The notes under the pieces: model-generated
What the model was told of the DNA's origin: nothing
The model's database searches: none
What the model saw: the letters and a program-made list of their open reading frames with translations, nothing else
Program-made: the position numbers and the translations under genes
NCBI GenBank assembly: GCA_902615805.1
Contig: CACMQH010000012.1
Location: 1-35,028 of the forward strand
DNA: 35,028 nt
Reading direction: 5' to 3'
From: Rhodospirillaceae bacterium
Lineage (GTDB): Bacteria > Pseudomonadota > Alphaproteobacteria > TMED109
In this document: positions 18,592-26,510 of the stretch, in pieces
Layout: every line of letters starts with the position of its first letter
Position numbering within the stretch: the stretch's first letter is position 1

Positions 18592-20217
18592 ATGAAAAGC
18601 AAATTATTTTTAGAAAACAATACGATAAAAGATATTTCTAACTTATTATTTAAAAAGTTTAAAAATAATATACTATTAGAAAGCTCTAGAAAAAAACATA
18701 ATCAAAGCATTAATTCATACAGTTTTAATGATGTTTCTAATTATGTAGATATATATTCAAATTATTTCAAAAAAATTAATATTAACCGTAAAGATAGGGT
18801 CGCAATAATAGTAGGAAATATACCTGAATTTTTTATATTAAAAATTGCTCTTAACTATAATGGAATTTCGTGTGTCCCGCTAAATTATGAACTAAATATT
18901 AGTGAATTGAAATATATAATAGACCATTCAAAGACTAGGCATTTAATATGCACAAAGCAATACTTAGATAAGATTAAAGATATTTCAAATGGCAAACAAG
19001 TCGGCCTTTCTATTTTTAATAAAAATAAATTAACTTTAATTATAGAAAACAATAAAATTAAAAATAATAATGACAAATTTCTAAAGCCAACTGATGAAGC
19101 AAGTTTAATTTATACATCAGGTACTACTGGTAAGCCTAAAGGTTGTATATTATCACATTTTTATGAAATTAATGCTGGATATTCCTATACTTTAAAAAAA
19201 GGGCTAATTTCCATAAAATATAGTAAAGAAAAAATCTATAATTGTTTGCCAGTACACCACGTTAATGCTGGTATATTATCATTTTATGCAGCTTTTTTAA
19301 CAGGAAATACTCAAATACAAGCTAAAAGGTTTAGTGTCTCTAGTTTTTGGAAAGAAATAAAATATAGTAATGCTACTATATTTCATTATTTAGGAGTAAT
19401 GGTTCCACTACTTTTAAAACAAAAAAAAATAAAAGAAGAAAAAAATAATAATTTAAGGTTGGGAATTGGTGCAGGAATAGAGCCACATTTTCATAATATT
19501 TTTGAAGAAAGGTTTAAAGTTCCTATGGTAGAGCTATGGGGTATGACTGAAATGGTTAGATGTATATTTGATCATAAAAAAAGTAGAAAAATAGGCAAAA
19601 GATGTTTTGGCAAACCTGATGACTCATTGGAAACAAGAGTAATTAATAGTTCTGGAAAAAGTGTTTTAAATGAAGAAGGTGAATTAATTATTAGACAAAG
19701 CAAAAGTACACCAAAAAAAGGTTTCTTTGATGGATATTTTAGAGATAAAGCTGCTACTAATAAAGCTTGGAAAAATAATTGGTTTCATACCGGTGATATA
19801 GTAAAAAAAGATAAGAAAGGATATTTATATTTTGTAGATAGAAAAAAAAATATAATTAGAAGATCTGGCGAAAATATTTCTGCAGTTGAAATAGAAGCAA
19901 CATTACTAAGTTTAGAAGGAATTAAAAACGTAGCGGTATGTGCTTATCCTCATGAGATTTATGAAGAAGAAGTATTAGCATGTATAATCTTAAAAAATAA
20001 TAAGAATAAAAATGTAAAATATGCAAAAAGTATTTTAAATAACCTTAATAAAAAAATGACTTATTTTAAACTACCAGCATATATACATTTTACCGATAGC
20101 TTGCCAATTACATCTAGCCAGAAAATTATGAAAAAGGACCTACTGAAAAAAATAAAAGAAGATAAAAATAGAAATTTTTATGACCTATCAGAGCTTAAAA
20201 GAAAACTAAATACTTAA
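18592..20217 (+). CDS. AMP-dependent acyl-CoA synthetase, CaiC-like
   Basis: The 541-residue ANL-superfamily enzyme has the phosphate loop LIYTSGTTGKPKGC near residues 174-187, VHHVNAG, ELWGMTEM (A5 motif), FHTGDIVKKDKKGYLYFVDRKKN (A7/A8) and a C-terminal Lys in SQKIMKKDL. It adenylates a carboxylic acid and makes its CoA thioester. Overall it resembles crotonobetaine/carnitine-CoA ligases more than long-chain fatty-acid ligases, but the substrate is inferred. The gene ends in a TTAA shared with the convergent hydratase-fold gene. CaiB-like and crotonase genes lie elsewhere in this window. Confidence 0.87.
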   Translation: MKSKLFLENNTIKDISNLLFKKFKNNILLESSRKKHNQSINSYSFNDVSNYVDIYSNYFKKININRKDRVAIIVGNIPEFFILKIALNYNGISCVPLNYELNISELKYIIDHSKTRHLICTKQYLDKIKDISNGKQVGLSIFNKNKLTLIIENNKIKNNNDKFLKPTDEASLIYTSGTTGKPKGCILSHFYEINAGYSYTLKKGLISIKYSKEKIYNCLPVHHVNAGILSFYAAFLTGNTQIQAKRFSVSSFWKEIKYSNATIFHYLGVMVPLLLKQKKIKEEKNNNLRLGIGAGIEPHFHNIFEERFKVPMVELWGMTEMVRCIFDHKKSRKIGKRCFGKPDDSLETRVINSSGKSVLNEEGELIIRQSKSTPKKGFFDGYFRDKAATNKAWKNNWFHTGDIVKKDKKGYLYFVDRKKNIIRRSGENISAVEIEATLLSLEGIKNVAVCAYPHEIYEEEVLACIILKNNKNKNVKYAKSILNNLNKKMTYFKLPAYIHFTDSLPITSSQKIMKKDLLKKIKEDKNRNFYDLSELKRKLNT

Positions 20218-21083
20218 TTTGTATTTATTGAAACACTTGAACTTTGTCCAAAGCCTTTAAAAGTATAAATATAAGATTTACCAGATTTTAATGGGTAAAG
20301 TTTGCCAACTGAACCTAAACTAATTCTATCATTAGCTTTAAGTTTTATTCCTTTTTCATTAAAATCATCTATTAACCACTTTAAAACATTAATTGGATTT
20401 TTCATTAAGTTGCTAGACATTGCTTCTTGAATAATTTGACCATTTTTATATTTAAAAATAGTTTTAATATTAGCCAGTTGACTGAGAAATTCTTCATTAC
20501 TCTCAACCTTAATACCCTCTCCCATAACCATTTTAGTTGCAAGCATATTAGCTGCAACTAACATATTACCATTAACTACTGTGTCCTTAGTAAATGGTAA
20601 CGCAGGTATCTCGATAAAAGGATGAATAGTTTTTAGATTTGCCAATATAGCTAAAGAGCTTTTGGCATTCATTATCTCAGAGCTTTTGATAATTACTAAC
20701 ATATCTGGTTCAATAAAGGTTCTATATGCAAAATCGGAGTTTATTAAATCATCATTTTTTAAAAACATATGCTTGTATAAAACACCGCTAGCTGGACTTT
20801 TTATATTAAATCTTTCTTGTAAAGCTTTCCCTGTAAAACCTACCTTATAGCCTATTTTATCATTATACTTTTTATTAATTAAATAATTTAATTTTTCCTG
20901 ACCACAGTAAGCCTCTTCTAAACTTATCGTATTATCTAAAACCAAAATAGGTTGTTTGCCCTCATTATTAAAAATTGTCTTAGCAATATCCATAGTTAAG
21001 CAATCATGAGAACTTAGTGACGTGCTAAAAATATAAATAAGAATTAATATTTTAGTAAATTTACCTAGAAAACAAAAAGGCAT
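20214..21083 (-). CDS. 2-keto-4-pentenoate hydratase-like (MhpD/FAH fold) protein with signal peptide
   Basis: The 289-residue protein begins with a hydrophobic signal segment (KILILIYIFSTSLSS, cut before HDC). The rest matches the MhpD-type hydratase fold: KIGYKVGFTGKALQERF, ASGVL near residue 115, a FIEPDMLVII metal-region segment and a C-terminal GKSYIYTFKGFG. Cytoplasmic members hydrate 2-hydroxypentadienoates from aromatic catabolism. A periplasmic version is unusual, and no aromatic-pathway genes are near. Metal-binding acidic residues appear partly kept (EPD). The true substrate is unknown. Confidence 0.75.
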   Translation of the reverse strand: MPFCFLGKFTKILILIYIFSTSLSSHDCLTMDIAKTIFNNEGKQPILVLDNTISLEEAYCGQEKLNYLINKKYNDKIGYKVGFTGKALQERFNIKSPASGVLYKHMFLKNDDLINSDFAYRTFIEPDMLVIIKSSEIMNAKSSLAILANLKTIHPFIEIPALPFTKDTVVNGNMLVAANMLATKMVMGEGIKVESNEEFLSQLANIKTIFKYKNGQIIQEAMSSNLMKNPINVLKWLIDDFNEKGIKLKANDRISLGSVGKLYPLKSGKSYIYTFKGFGQSSSVSINTN

Positions 21084-21086
21084 TAG

Positions 21087-21641
21087 TTATTTTTTAGTTT
21101 TTTTAGGTTTTTTAGAAACTAGCTTCATACTAATTATTTTATCAGGATTTGAAACCTCACCATTAGATCCATCTCCTTTTTTTATCTTATCCACGTGTTC
21201 CATACCTTCAACTACTTGGCCCCAAATAGTATACTGCCCATCTAACCAAGATGCATCAGTAAAGCAAATAAAAAACTGACTATCTGCACTATTTGGGTCT
21301 TGAGCCCTAGCCATTGAAACTGTACCTCTAATGTGCTTTTCTGCTGAAAACTCAGCATCTATATTTTGGCCTGACCCACCTGTGCCATTGCCAAGAGGAT
21401 CGCCTCCTTGAGCCATAAAATCTGGAATAACCCTATGAAATTTCAAACCATCATAAAAGCCATCTTTAACTAATTGTGATATTCTTTTCACATGATTTGG
21501 GGCTAAGTCTTTTCTAAGCTTGATTAAAACGTCTCCTGTTTTAAGTTTCATATTTATGAAATCATTAGCTGGCATCTGCCCAACATATATTAAAAAAGTT
21601 AAAAGTAAAACTAAAATGTTTCTAAGCTTTGACATAAGCAT
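21087..21641 (-). CDS. peptidyl-prolyl cis-trans isomerase, cyclophilin type, secreted
   Basis: The 184-residue protein has a signal peptide (LRNILVLLLTFLIYVGQMPA) and then the cyclophilin core: FHRVIPDFMAQGGDP, GSGQNIDAEF, GTVSMARAQDPNSADSQFFI and WLDGQYTIWGQV. It is expected to help protein folding in the periplasm, like PpiA. The C-terminus is a short lysine-rich tail. Start could be ATG 21641 or ATG 21635. It starts 3 bp after the hydratase-like gene on its downstream side and is divergent from the small gene at 21663. Confidence 0.95.
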   Translation of the reverse strand: MLMSKLRNILVLLLTFLIYVGQMPANDFINMKLKTGDVLIKLRKDLAPNHVKRISQLVKDGFYDGLKFHRVIPDFMAQGGDPLGNGTGGSGQNIDAEFSAEKHIRGTVSMARAQDPNSADSQFFICFTDASWLDGQYTIWGQVVEGMEHVDKIKKGDGSNGEVSNPDKIISMKLVSKKPKKTKK

Positions 21642-21662
21642 AATTTACATAAAAAACTAATA

Positions 21663-21911
21663 ATGTATACTCAAAATTTAATTAATATTATGACTGATTC
21701 AAATTTCTATAAAAAATTAAATAAATTAAGAGCCAAAATAAAAGAAAAAAGAAAACAAGAGCTATATGAAATGATCAATGATGAAAAAAATCAACTAGAA
21801 GACAAGATTGCTTTAATAAAGATGTCTTTTAAAGAGCTAGATGAAAGAGATATGGTAAACAGTTTTAAAGAATTTATTAAAGGAGATAAAAAACATGAAA
21901 CTAAAGAATAA
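21663..21911 (+). CDS. small charged helical protein, 82 aa (hypothetical)
   Basis: This is an unrecognised, strongly charged protein (Lys/Glu rich) predicted to be almost entirely helical or coiled coil from residue 12 to 75. A second ATG nine codons in (21690) may be the true start. Its end overlaps the SDR start by 17 bp, and the SDR's GGAG ribosome site lies inside it, which suggests translational coupling and supports it being real. No function is proposed. Confidence 0.6.
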   Translation: MYTQNLINIMTDSNFYKKLNKLRAKIKEKRKQELYEMINDEKNQLEDKIALIKMSFKELDERDMVNSFKEFIKGDKKHETKE

Positions 21912-22602
21912 AAAAATTATAGTATTTGGAGGAACCTCAGGAATAGGTTTAGAAACCATCAAGTTACTTTTGCAAAATGGTGCATCAAAAGTTTATGCTA
22001 TAAGTAGAGATCCTAAAAAAGTTAAAATTAGAAAAAAGCAATTAATTCTAGAAAAAGCTGACGTGCTAGATGAAGCTTCTTTAAAAGCTCTTTTTAAAAG
22101 AATTGGTAAGTATGATGTGTTAGTTAGTACAGCTACTGGAGGAGAAAGAGCAATTGGACCATTTTTATCTATGAAAATGCAAGGTTATAGGAATTCCTTT
22201 GATAAACTTTGGGGATACGCAAACGTAGTAAGATATGGCGTTAAAAACTTAAGTAAAAGTGGTAATATTGTTTTAGTAAGTGGATCTCCGGCCAGAAAGC
22301 CAAAACCAGGGTTTGTCGCTATTTCTTCAGCAGGAGGAGCAGTTGAAGCATTTGCAAGGGCTATTACTCATGAGTTAGCTCCAATAAGAATAAATCTTAT
22401 ATCACCAGGAGTGATAGACACTCCTATGAGTCCTTTAAAAGGAAAAGCCAGAAAAGATTTTTATAAAAACTCTACCAAAGATAATATTATTAAAAGAGCT
22501 GGTACTGCTAATGAAGTAGCAAAAGCAATAATATTTGCCATTGAGAATGAATTCATTACTGGAACAACTATAGATATTGATGGTGGTTGGATATTATCAT
22601 AA
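21895..22602 (+). CDS. atypical SDR-fold protein lacking Tyr-x-x-x-Lys
   Basis: The 235-residue protein has the Rossmann dinucleotide motif IIVFGGTSGIGLE near residues 9-21 and the C-terminal ISPGVIDTPMSP and GTTIDIDGGW segments of short-chain dehydrogenases. Aligning the helix AGGAVEAFARAI to the canonical YxxxKGAVEAF places Ile and Gly where the catalytic Tyr and Lys should be. A group of bacterial SDRs with this feature is known, so it is probably a divergent or non-classical enzyme, or a regulator binding NAD(P), rather than a broken gene. A GGAG site precedes the ATG. Confidence 0.85.
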   Translation: MKLKNKKIIVFGGTSGIGLETIKLLLQNGASKVYAISRDPKKVKIRKKQLILEKADVLDEASLKALFKRIGKYDVLVSTATGGERAIGPFLSMKMQGYRNSFDKLWGYANVVRYGVKNLSKSGNIVLVSGSPARKPKPGFVAISSAGGAVEAFARAITHELAPIRINLISPGVIDTPMSPLKGKARKDFYKNSTKDNIIKRAGTANEVAKAIIFAIENEFITGTTIDIDGGWILS

Positions 22603-22608
22603 ATACAA

Positions 22609-22857
22609 TTAAAAAGGTAAAAAACCTCTTAGAATTCCAATTAATGGAGCAATAAGACCTTGTAAGTTTGGAAAAAAAGCCATCAACTTTGGTAAAAATT
22701 TTATTGATAATAATAAGACAACAAAAATTATCAGTATAATGATAAACTTAGGATTTAGTCTAAACTTTATGTTTTCATTTTTTTTGCTAGTAAATAGATT
22801 TAGAGCTAGCCATAAAAAAAATAAAATAAATATAATAATTAAAAGTAATCTAATCAT
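22609..22857 (-). CDS. small membrane protein, 82 aa
   Basis: There are two strongly hydrophobic segments (about residues 3-21 and 38-55) with a basic linker and a final hydrophobic stretch. The pattern resembles the N-terminal membrane part of the short alphaproteobacterial TIM14/DjlA-like J-domain proteins, but the J domain with its HPD motif is absent. That comparison is tentative. The start overlaps the cutA stop by 8 bp, so it is probably co-transcribed with cutA. Confidence 0.6.
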   Translation of the reverse strand: MIRLLLIIIFILFFLWLALNLFTSKKNENIKFRLNPKFIIILIIFVVLLLSIKFLPKLMAFFPNLQGLIAPLIGILRGFLPF

Positions 22858-23182
22858 ATTTTTTGTTTACAACACTTTCATTGGCCCAATATAAATAGCT
22901 GCTATCTACATTATTTACAGCAATAGTAATTATTTCAGGAATTTCGTAATCATGTATTCCTCTTATAACTTCATATACTAATTTTTCGTTTCTTTTCATC
23001 GTTTTAATAAATAATATATCTTCTCTTTCACTCTCTACCTTACCTTGCCATTTGTAATGAGAAGATACGTTTTCTATTACATTAATGCAAGAAACATAAT
23101 TATTTATTATCAATTCATTAATTATATTATTCTTAGTAATTTTATTTTTAACTGTAGTTTTTATAATTATTAATTCATTCAT
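22850..23182 (-). CDS. cutA: CutA1 family divalent-cation tolerance protein
   Basis: The 110-residue protein fits the CutA trimer family: NYVSCINVIENVSSHYKWQGKVES in the first half, then IKTMKRN and IHDYEIPEIITI, ending YLYWANES. CutA forms a ferredoxin-like trimer in the cytoplasm. It is linked to copper and other divalent-cation tolerance in E. coli, although its biochemical role is unsettled. It is divergent from the crotonase gene with about 60 bp between starts. Confidence 0.94.
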   Translation of the reverse strand: MNELIIIKTTVKNKITKNNIINELIINNYVSCINVIENVSSHYKWQGKVESEREDILFIKTMKRNEKLVYEVIRGIHDYEIPEIITIAVNNVDSSYLYWANESVVNKKYD

Positions 23183-23246
23183 ACATTTTATATTTTATTG
23201 ATTAATATACAATTTAATATATAAATTTTTAGTAGTGGAGAGATTT

Positions 23247-24077
23247 ATGAAGAAAATATCTGAAAATTTAATAAAGCCAATGGAAGATGCTGATATCTTA
23301 AAAGGAAGAATTAATAGAAAACTAATTCAAAATATTTTTTTTATCGATATAGACAGACCTTCAAAAATGAATGGATTTACTCCTTATATGTTTGAAGAAA
23401 TGGGTAAAGCTTTTACAGAGTATGAAAATGATAACAATGCTTTATGCGCTATAGTTTATACAAGTGGAGATAATTTTTGTGCTGGTATGGACCTAAAAGA
23501 AATGCGTAATTTATTAGAAAAAAATGATCATAGTTATATAAATAATAATAAACTAATTGACCCTTTAGGATTGAACAAACCAGTAAGAAGCAAACCACTT
23601 ATAGTTGCTGTGAAAGGAATTACCTTTACTTACGGATTAGAACTAATGTTAGCTGCGGATATAGCTATTGCTGATGAAAATACAACTTTTGCTATGTTAG
23701 AAGTAAAGAGAGGATTATTAATGACAGGCGGAGCTACAATTAGATTTGTAGAAAGAGCTGGTTGGAGTAATGCTATGAAATATTTATTAACTGGTATTAA
23801 GTTTGACTCTAATGAAGCTTTTAGAATGAATTTGATACAAGAGATACATAAAACTAATGATCTATTTACAAGAGCAGTTGAATTAGCAGGTTTTATTTGC
23901 AGTGCTTCTCCTGATGCTGTAAAGGAAGTAATTAGAAATTCTAGAATTGCTCAAATTAATCAAGAAACTGCTATAAATGAATTTGATAGTGTTCAAAACA
24001 AATTAATTAAAGGAAAAGATTTCAAGGAAGGGTTAAAGTCTTTTTTAGAAAAAAGAGAACCATATTTTAGAAAGTAA
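23247..24077 (+). CDS. crotonase-family enoyl-CoA hydratase/isomerase
   Basis: The protein has 276 residues from the ATG at 23247, which has GGAGAG seven bases upstream. An upstream in-frame GTG (23235) would overlap that ribosome site and is not used here. The oxyanion-hole segments are DNFCAGMDLKEM and ITFTYGLELMLAADIAI. Glu is kept in LEVKRGLL, but the second catalytic Glu of true enoyl-CoA hydratases appears replaced by Lys, so it may act as an isomerase, a hydrolase or on a special acyl-CoA. The substrate is unknown. It ends 1 bp from the convergent gene. Confidence 0.88.
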   Translation: MKKISENLIKPMEDADILKGRINRKLIQNIFFIDIDRPSKMNGFTPYMFEEMGKAFTEYENDNNALCAIVYTSGDNFCAGMDLKEMRNLLEKNDHSYINNNKLIDPLGLNKPVRSKPLIVAVKGITFTYGLELMLAADIAIADENTTFAMLEVKRGLLMTGGATIRFVERAGWSNAMKYLLTGIKFDSNEAFRMNLIQEIHKTNDLFTRAVELAGFICSASPDAVKEVIRNSRIAQINQETAINEFDSVQNKLIKGKDFKEGLKSFLEKREPYFRK

Positions 24078-24078
24078 T

Positions 24079-24384
24079 TTAAACTTTATTAATTTGTCTA
24101 CTCCAACTAAACACTACTTCTCCAGGAATACTCTCAACTATACCATCTAATTCCTTCATCATCTTAGTAAATAATGGTTGTAACCATTTATTGGTTTCTT
24201 CAAAATCTTTTTTACTGTTGTATTTTGCTATGTTTAGTATTTTACCTTCTCCAATATCTAATACTTGAAAATCAAGTAATTTTGAATCATTTTGAAATCT
24301 AGGAGTCACTGTACTAATAAAAGCTAAGGCTAACTGTTTTTTATTATCATTAGGAAACTTTGTTATAATTACTCTAATTAACAT
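24079..24384 (-). CDS. small ABM-like (dimeric alpha/beta barrel) protein
   Basis: The 101-residue protein has a beta-alpha-beta-beta-alpha-beta hydrophobic pattern (RVIITKFP ... LDFQVLDIG ... NIAKYNSKKDFEETNKW) compatible with the ferredoxin-like antibiotic-biosynthesis-monooxygenase or EthD fold. No catalytic residue is diagnostic. It lies tail to tail with the crotonase gene and head to head with the secreted protein at 24418. I do not assign a function. Confidence 0.65.
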   Translation of the reverse strand: MLIRVIITKFPNDNKKQLALAFISTVTPRFQNDSKLLDFQVLDIGEGKILNIAKYNSKKDFEETNKWLQPLFTKMMKELDGIVESIPGEVVFSWSRQINKV

Positions 24385-24417
24385 ATATTTTTCTCAGTAA
24401 ATATAATAAAATTAATT

Positions 24418-24873
24418 ATGAATTTTAAATTATTTATTACAACATTTTTTTTATGTTTTTCTTTTGAAAGCAATGTAATGGCACAGGATTGGGAAAGAAC
24501 TGATATGGGTTATGCAAATACCGAAATTTTTAAAACAACAGATGATTATCAATTTGTTTTTTATAATAGTAAGAGTTTTTGGAATGATAATCTGGGAAAT
24601 TATGGAAAAAATCATTGCAAGGGGTTAGCAAAAATAAATGCTGAAAACCTTTTTGATGGTGGAGAAGTTTATTGTGAGTCGATTGATCAAAAAAATAATA
24701 AATTTATAGTTTTACTATCAAGAAACAAAGGTGATTTTGACTCAGGTATTGGATTCTTTAAATTTATTGATGGGAATGGACCTTGGAAAAAATTTATAGG
24801 AAAAAAATGCAACTATGCTATCCAATACATTGATGATGGTTTCATGAGAATTGATAAATGCTTAATAAATTAA
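24418..24873 (+). CDS. small secreted beta-rich protein, paralogue A
   Basis: The 151-residue protein has a signal peptide ending VMA-QD. The mature part is short, beta-rich and Gly/Asp-rich: FWNDNLGNYG, C-KGLAKI, GIGFFKFIDGNG, and two C-terminal cysteines in GKKCNYAIQYIDDG and DKCLIN. It is clearly related to the protein at 26028-26510 and more distantly to 33489-33989. The layout is reminiscent of allene-oxide-cyclase-like or lipocalin-like barrels, but I cannot name the family. It is the last gene before tRNA-Ser and so marks the island edge. Confidence 0.75.
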   Translation: MNFKLFITTFFLCFSFESNVMAQDWERTDMGYANTEIFKTTDDYQFVFYNSKSFWNDNLGNYGKNHCKGLAKINAENLFDGGEVYCESIDQKNNKFIVLLSRNKGDFDSGIGFFKFIDGNGPWKKFIGKKCNYAIQYIDDGFMRIDKCLIN

Positions 24874-24937
24874 TAATATATTTTTTGTAGAAATTTTTAT
24901 TTATAAGTTTATAAATAAATGTAATATACAAGTTAAT

Positions 24938-25027
24938 GGTGAGGTGGCTGAGTGGTCGAAAGCTCCGGTCTTGAAAACCGGCGAACGTGCAAGCGTTCCG
25001 TGGGTTCGAATCCCACCCTCACCGCCA
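24938..25027 (+). tRNA. tRNA-Ser (anticodon UGA)
   Basis: This is a complete class II tRNA of 90 nt with encoded CCA. The acceptor stem is GGTGAGG/CCTCACC with discriminator G, the D arm is TGGCTGAGTGGTCGAAAG, and the anticodon stem CCGGT/ACCGG carries loop CTTGAAA (anticodon TGA). The long variable arm is CGAACGTGCAAGCGTTCC and the T arm is GTGGGTTCGAATCCCAC. It reads UCA-type serine codons. Degraded copies of it recur downstream, marking it as an integration target. Confidence 0.98.
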
Positions 25028-25091
25028 TACTTATAGATACTTCCTAGACATTGAATAACTTGTTTGGACCAATTTAGGACCAGAGAGAGTT
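25028..25091 (+). repeat. att-like flank repeat, copy 1 (intact tRNA end)
   Basis: The 64 bp directly after the tRNA CCA recur almost unchanged after the tRNA relic at 33204 and, more diverged, at 30554. Core elements are ACTTCCTAGACATTGAATA and GGACCA at 25066-25071 and 25077-25082, separated by ATTTA, giving an 11-bp period. This resembles the phased direct repeats bound by tyrosine recombinases or their accessory factors, which is inference. It probably represents the current left end of the island. Confidence 0.7.
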
Positions 25092-25123
25092 TACTGTATC
25101 AATTATTTAGTTAAACTAAAAAT

Positions 25124-25999
25124 ATGAACTATTCTTTTCCAAGAAAAAAACCTTCTCCTGTACCTAAAATAATTGTAACTCCTGAATATTTAGCAAAAGG
25201 AAGTCTTAAAAAAAGTTATATTAATACCAGACTAGCCTTTAATGTTCCTTGGATGGGAGTAGTTGCTATGGCATTTGCAAAATATCCATTTTTTTATAAT
25301 TCATTATGGCAATACATGCACCCATTAACTAAAAGTATTGAATTTGATAACTTATGTAAAAGACTTGTAATTATTTCAAAAAAAAAAGCATTAGAATTAA
25401 AACCAAAAGCTTTGATAAAAAGCTTAAAAAAAATTGGTTATAACAACTATGAAATAAAAAAAATCAATGAAGTTAATCAAATTTTTACTACTGGAAATAT
25501 GCCTTACTTAATCATGGCAACTATTGCTAGAATTTTTTTAGGAGAAGGAGAACTATTAAATAATAAATCTTTTAAAAAAAATAATCGTACCAGTATAAAA
25601 CCTGATAAGAATTATTTATTATTAATTGAACAACATCATGCAAATAAAAGTTTAAAAGAAATATATAAATCAATAAAAAGCAATTTAGGTTTACCATTTC
25701 TTAATACTGATTACAGAGCGTTTGCTAGGTGGCCTAGTTATTTTGAAATGTCATGGAAATCTTTTTTACCTACTTTAAAAAGTAAAAATTACGAAGAGAA
25801 AGTTTTAGAAATACATAACTTTATAATCAAAGAAGCTTTATTATTACCTAATCCAGATAAAATAAAATCTATACAAATTATAAATGCTGCCAAAAAAGAC
25901 AAAAAATTTAATGAAATAAAAAAAGTTGTAAACTTATTTCAATGGTTATTACCTGGTTTAATAACTAATGTGGCATTTATGAGAGAACAGATAAAATAA
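25124..25999 (+). CDS. DehI-family 2-haloacid dehalogenase-like protein
   Basis: The 291-residue, all-alpha protein matches the group I (DehI/DL-DEX) family. The diagnostic segment LNTDYRAFARWPSYFEMSWKS contains Asp196, at the place of the catalytic Asp (189 in DehI). Asn125 and Tyr128 in GNMPY sit three residues apart, like Asn114 and Tyr117 of DehI. The family releases halide from D- and L-2-haloacids. Many marine homologues are annotated only by similarity, so activity is not assured. It is the first cargo gene after tRNA-Ser, with no operon partner. Confidence 0.8.
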   Translation: MNYSFPRKKPSPVPKIIVTPEYLAKGSLKKSYINTRLAFNVPWMGVVAMAFAKYPFFYNSLWQYMHPLTKSIEFDNLCKRLVIISKKKALELKPKALIKSLKKIGYNNYEIKKINEVNQIFTTGNMPYLIMATIARIFLGEGELLNNKSFKKNNRTSIKPDKNYLLLIEQHHANKSLKEIYKSIKSNLGLPFLNTDYRAFARWPSYFEMSWKSFLPTLKSKNYEEKVLEIHNFIIKEALLLPNPDKIKSIQIINAAKKDKKFNEIKKVVNLFQWLLPGLITNVAFMREQIK

Positions 26000-26027
26000 A
26001 ATAAAATTTTGTAATACACTCTAAGAT

Positions 26028-26510
26028 TTATTGTTTTTTGTAATTTATTATATTTTGTAAAACTTTATCTGGTATATTACATTTTATTACAGTAAAATTT
26101 CTATTGTCCAAATATCTTGCTACAAATCTGCATTTATAATTTACAAGAAATTGAAACTTTCCTGTTCCAGCCAAAAATGTTGAAATGCCGCCTCCTCCAA
26201 CTTGAACATCAGTACTATCTCTTCTATAAATAGCCCACAACTTATCTCCATCTTCATTGGTCTGAATTCCCATGACTTCTAGATTAGGCTCTCCAGATAA
26301 ACTTTCAACCTTTCCAAATCCTTTAATAGTACCTATATCGCCTAAACTGTCTTTCCACATACCATCTAAAGAAAAAGTTCTATATGTCCTACTATCAGGT
26401 AATTTAGTATCTCCAGAAATAGTAGTATCCATATAAGCTTCTACCTTATAAGTTCCACCAAATACTGAATTAATATATAAAATATTTAATAATAATATTA
26501 TAAATTTCAT
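26028..26510 (-). CDS. small secreted beta-rich protein, paralogue B
   Basis: The 160-residue protein has a signal peptide ending VFG-GT. Mature motifs parallel paralogue A: FSLDGMWKDSLGDIGT, GFGKVES, EDGDKLWAIY, GGGGISTFLAGTGKF, and the C-terminal pair NYKCRFVARYLDN and VIKCN. The Gly-rich turn GTGKF plus long beta strands suggest a small barrel, possibly ligand binding, but no family name can be given safely. It converges on the DehI-like gene and is preceded by a 340-bp gene-free stretch. Confidence 0.75.
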   Translation of the reverse strand: MKFIILLLNILYINSVFGGTYKVEAYMDTTISGDTKLPDSRTYRTFSLDGMWKDSLGDIGTIKGFGKVESLSGEPNLEVMGIQTNEDGDKLWAIYRRDSTDVQVGGGGISTFLAGTGKFQFLVNYKCRFVARYLDNRNFTVIKCNIPDKVLQNIINYKKQ

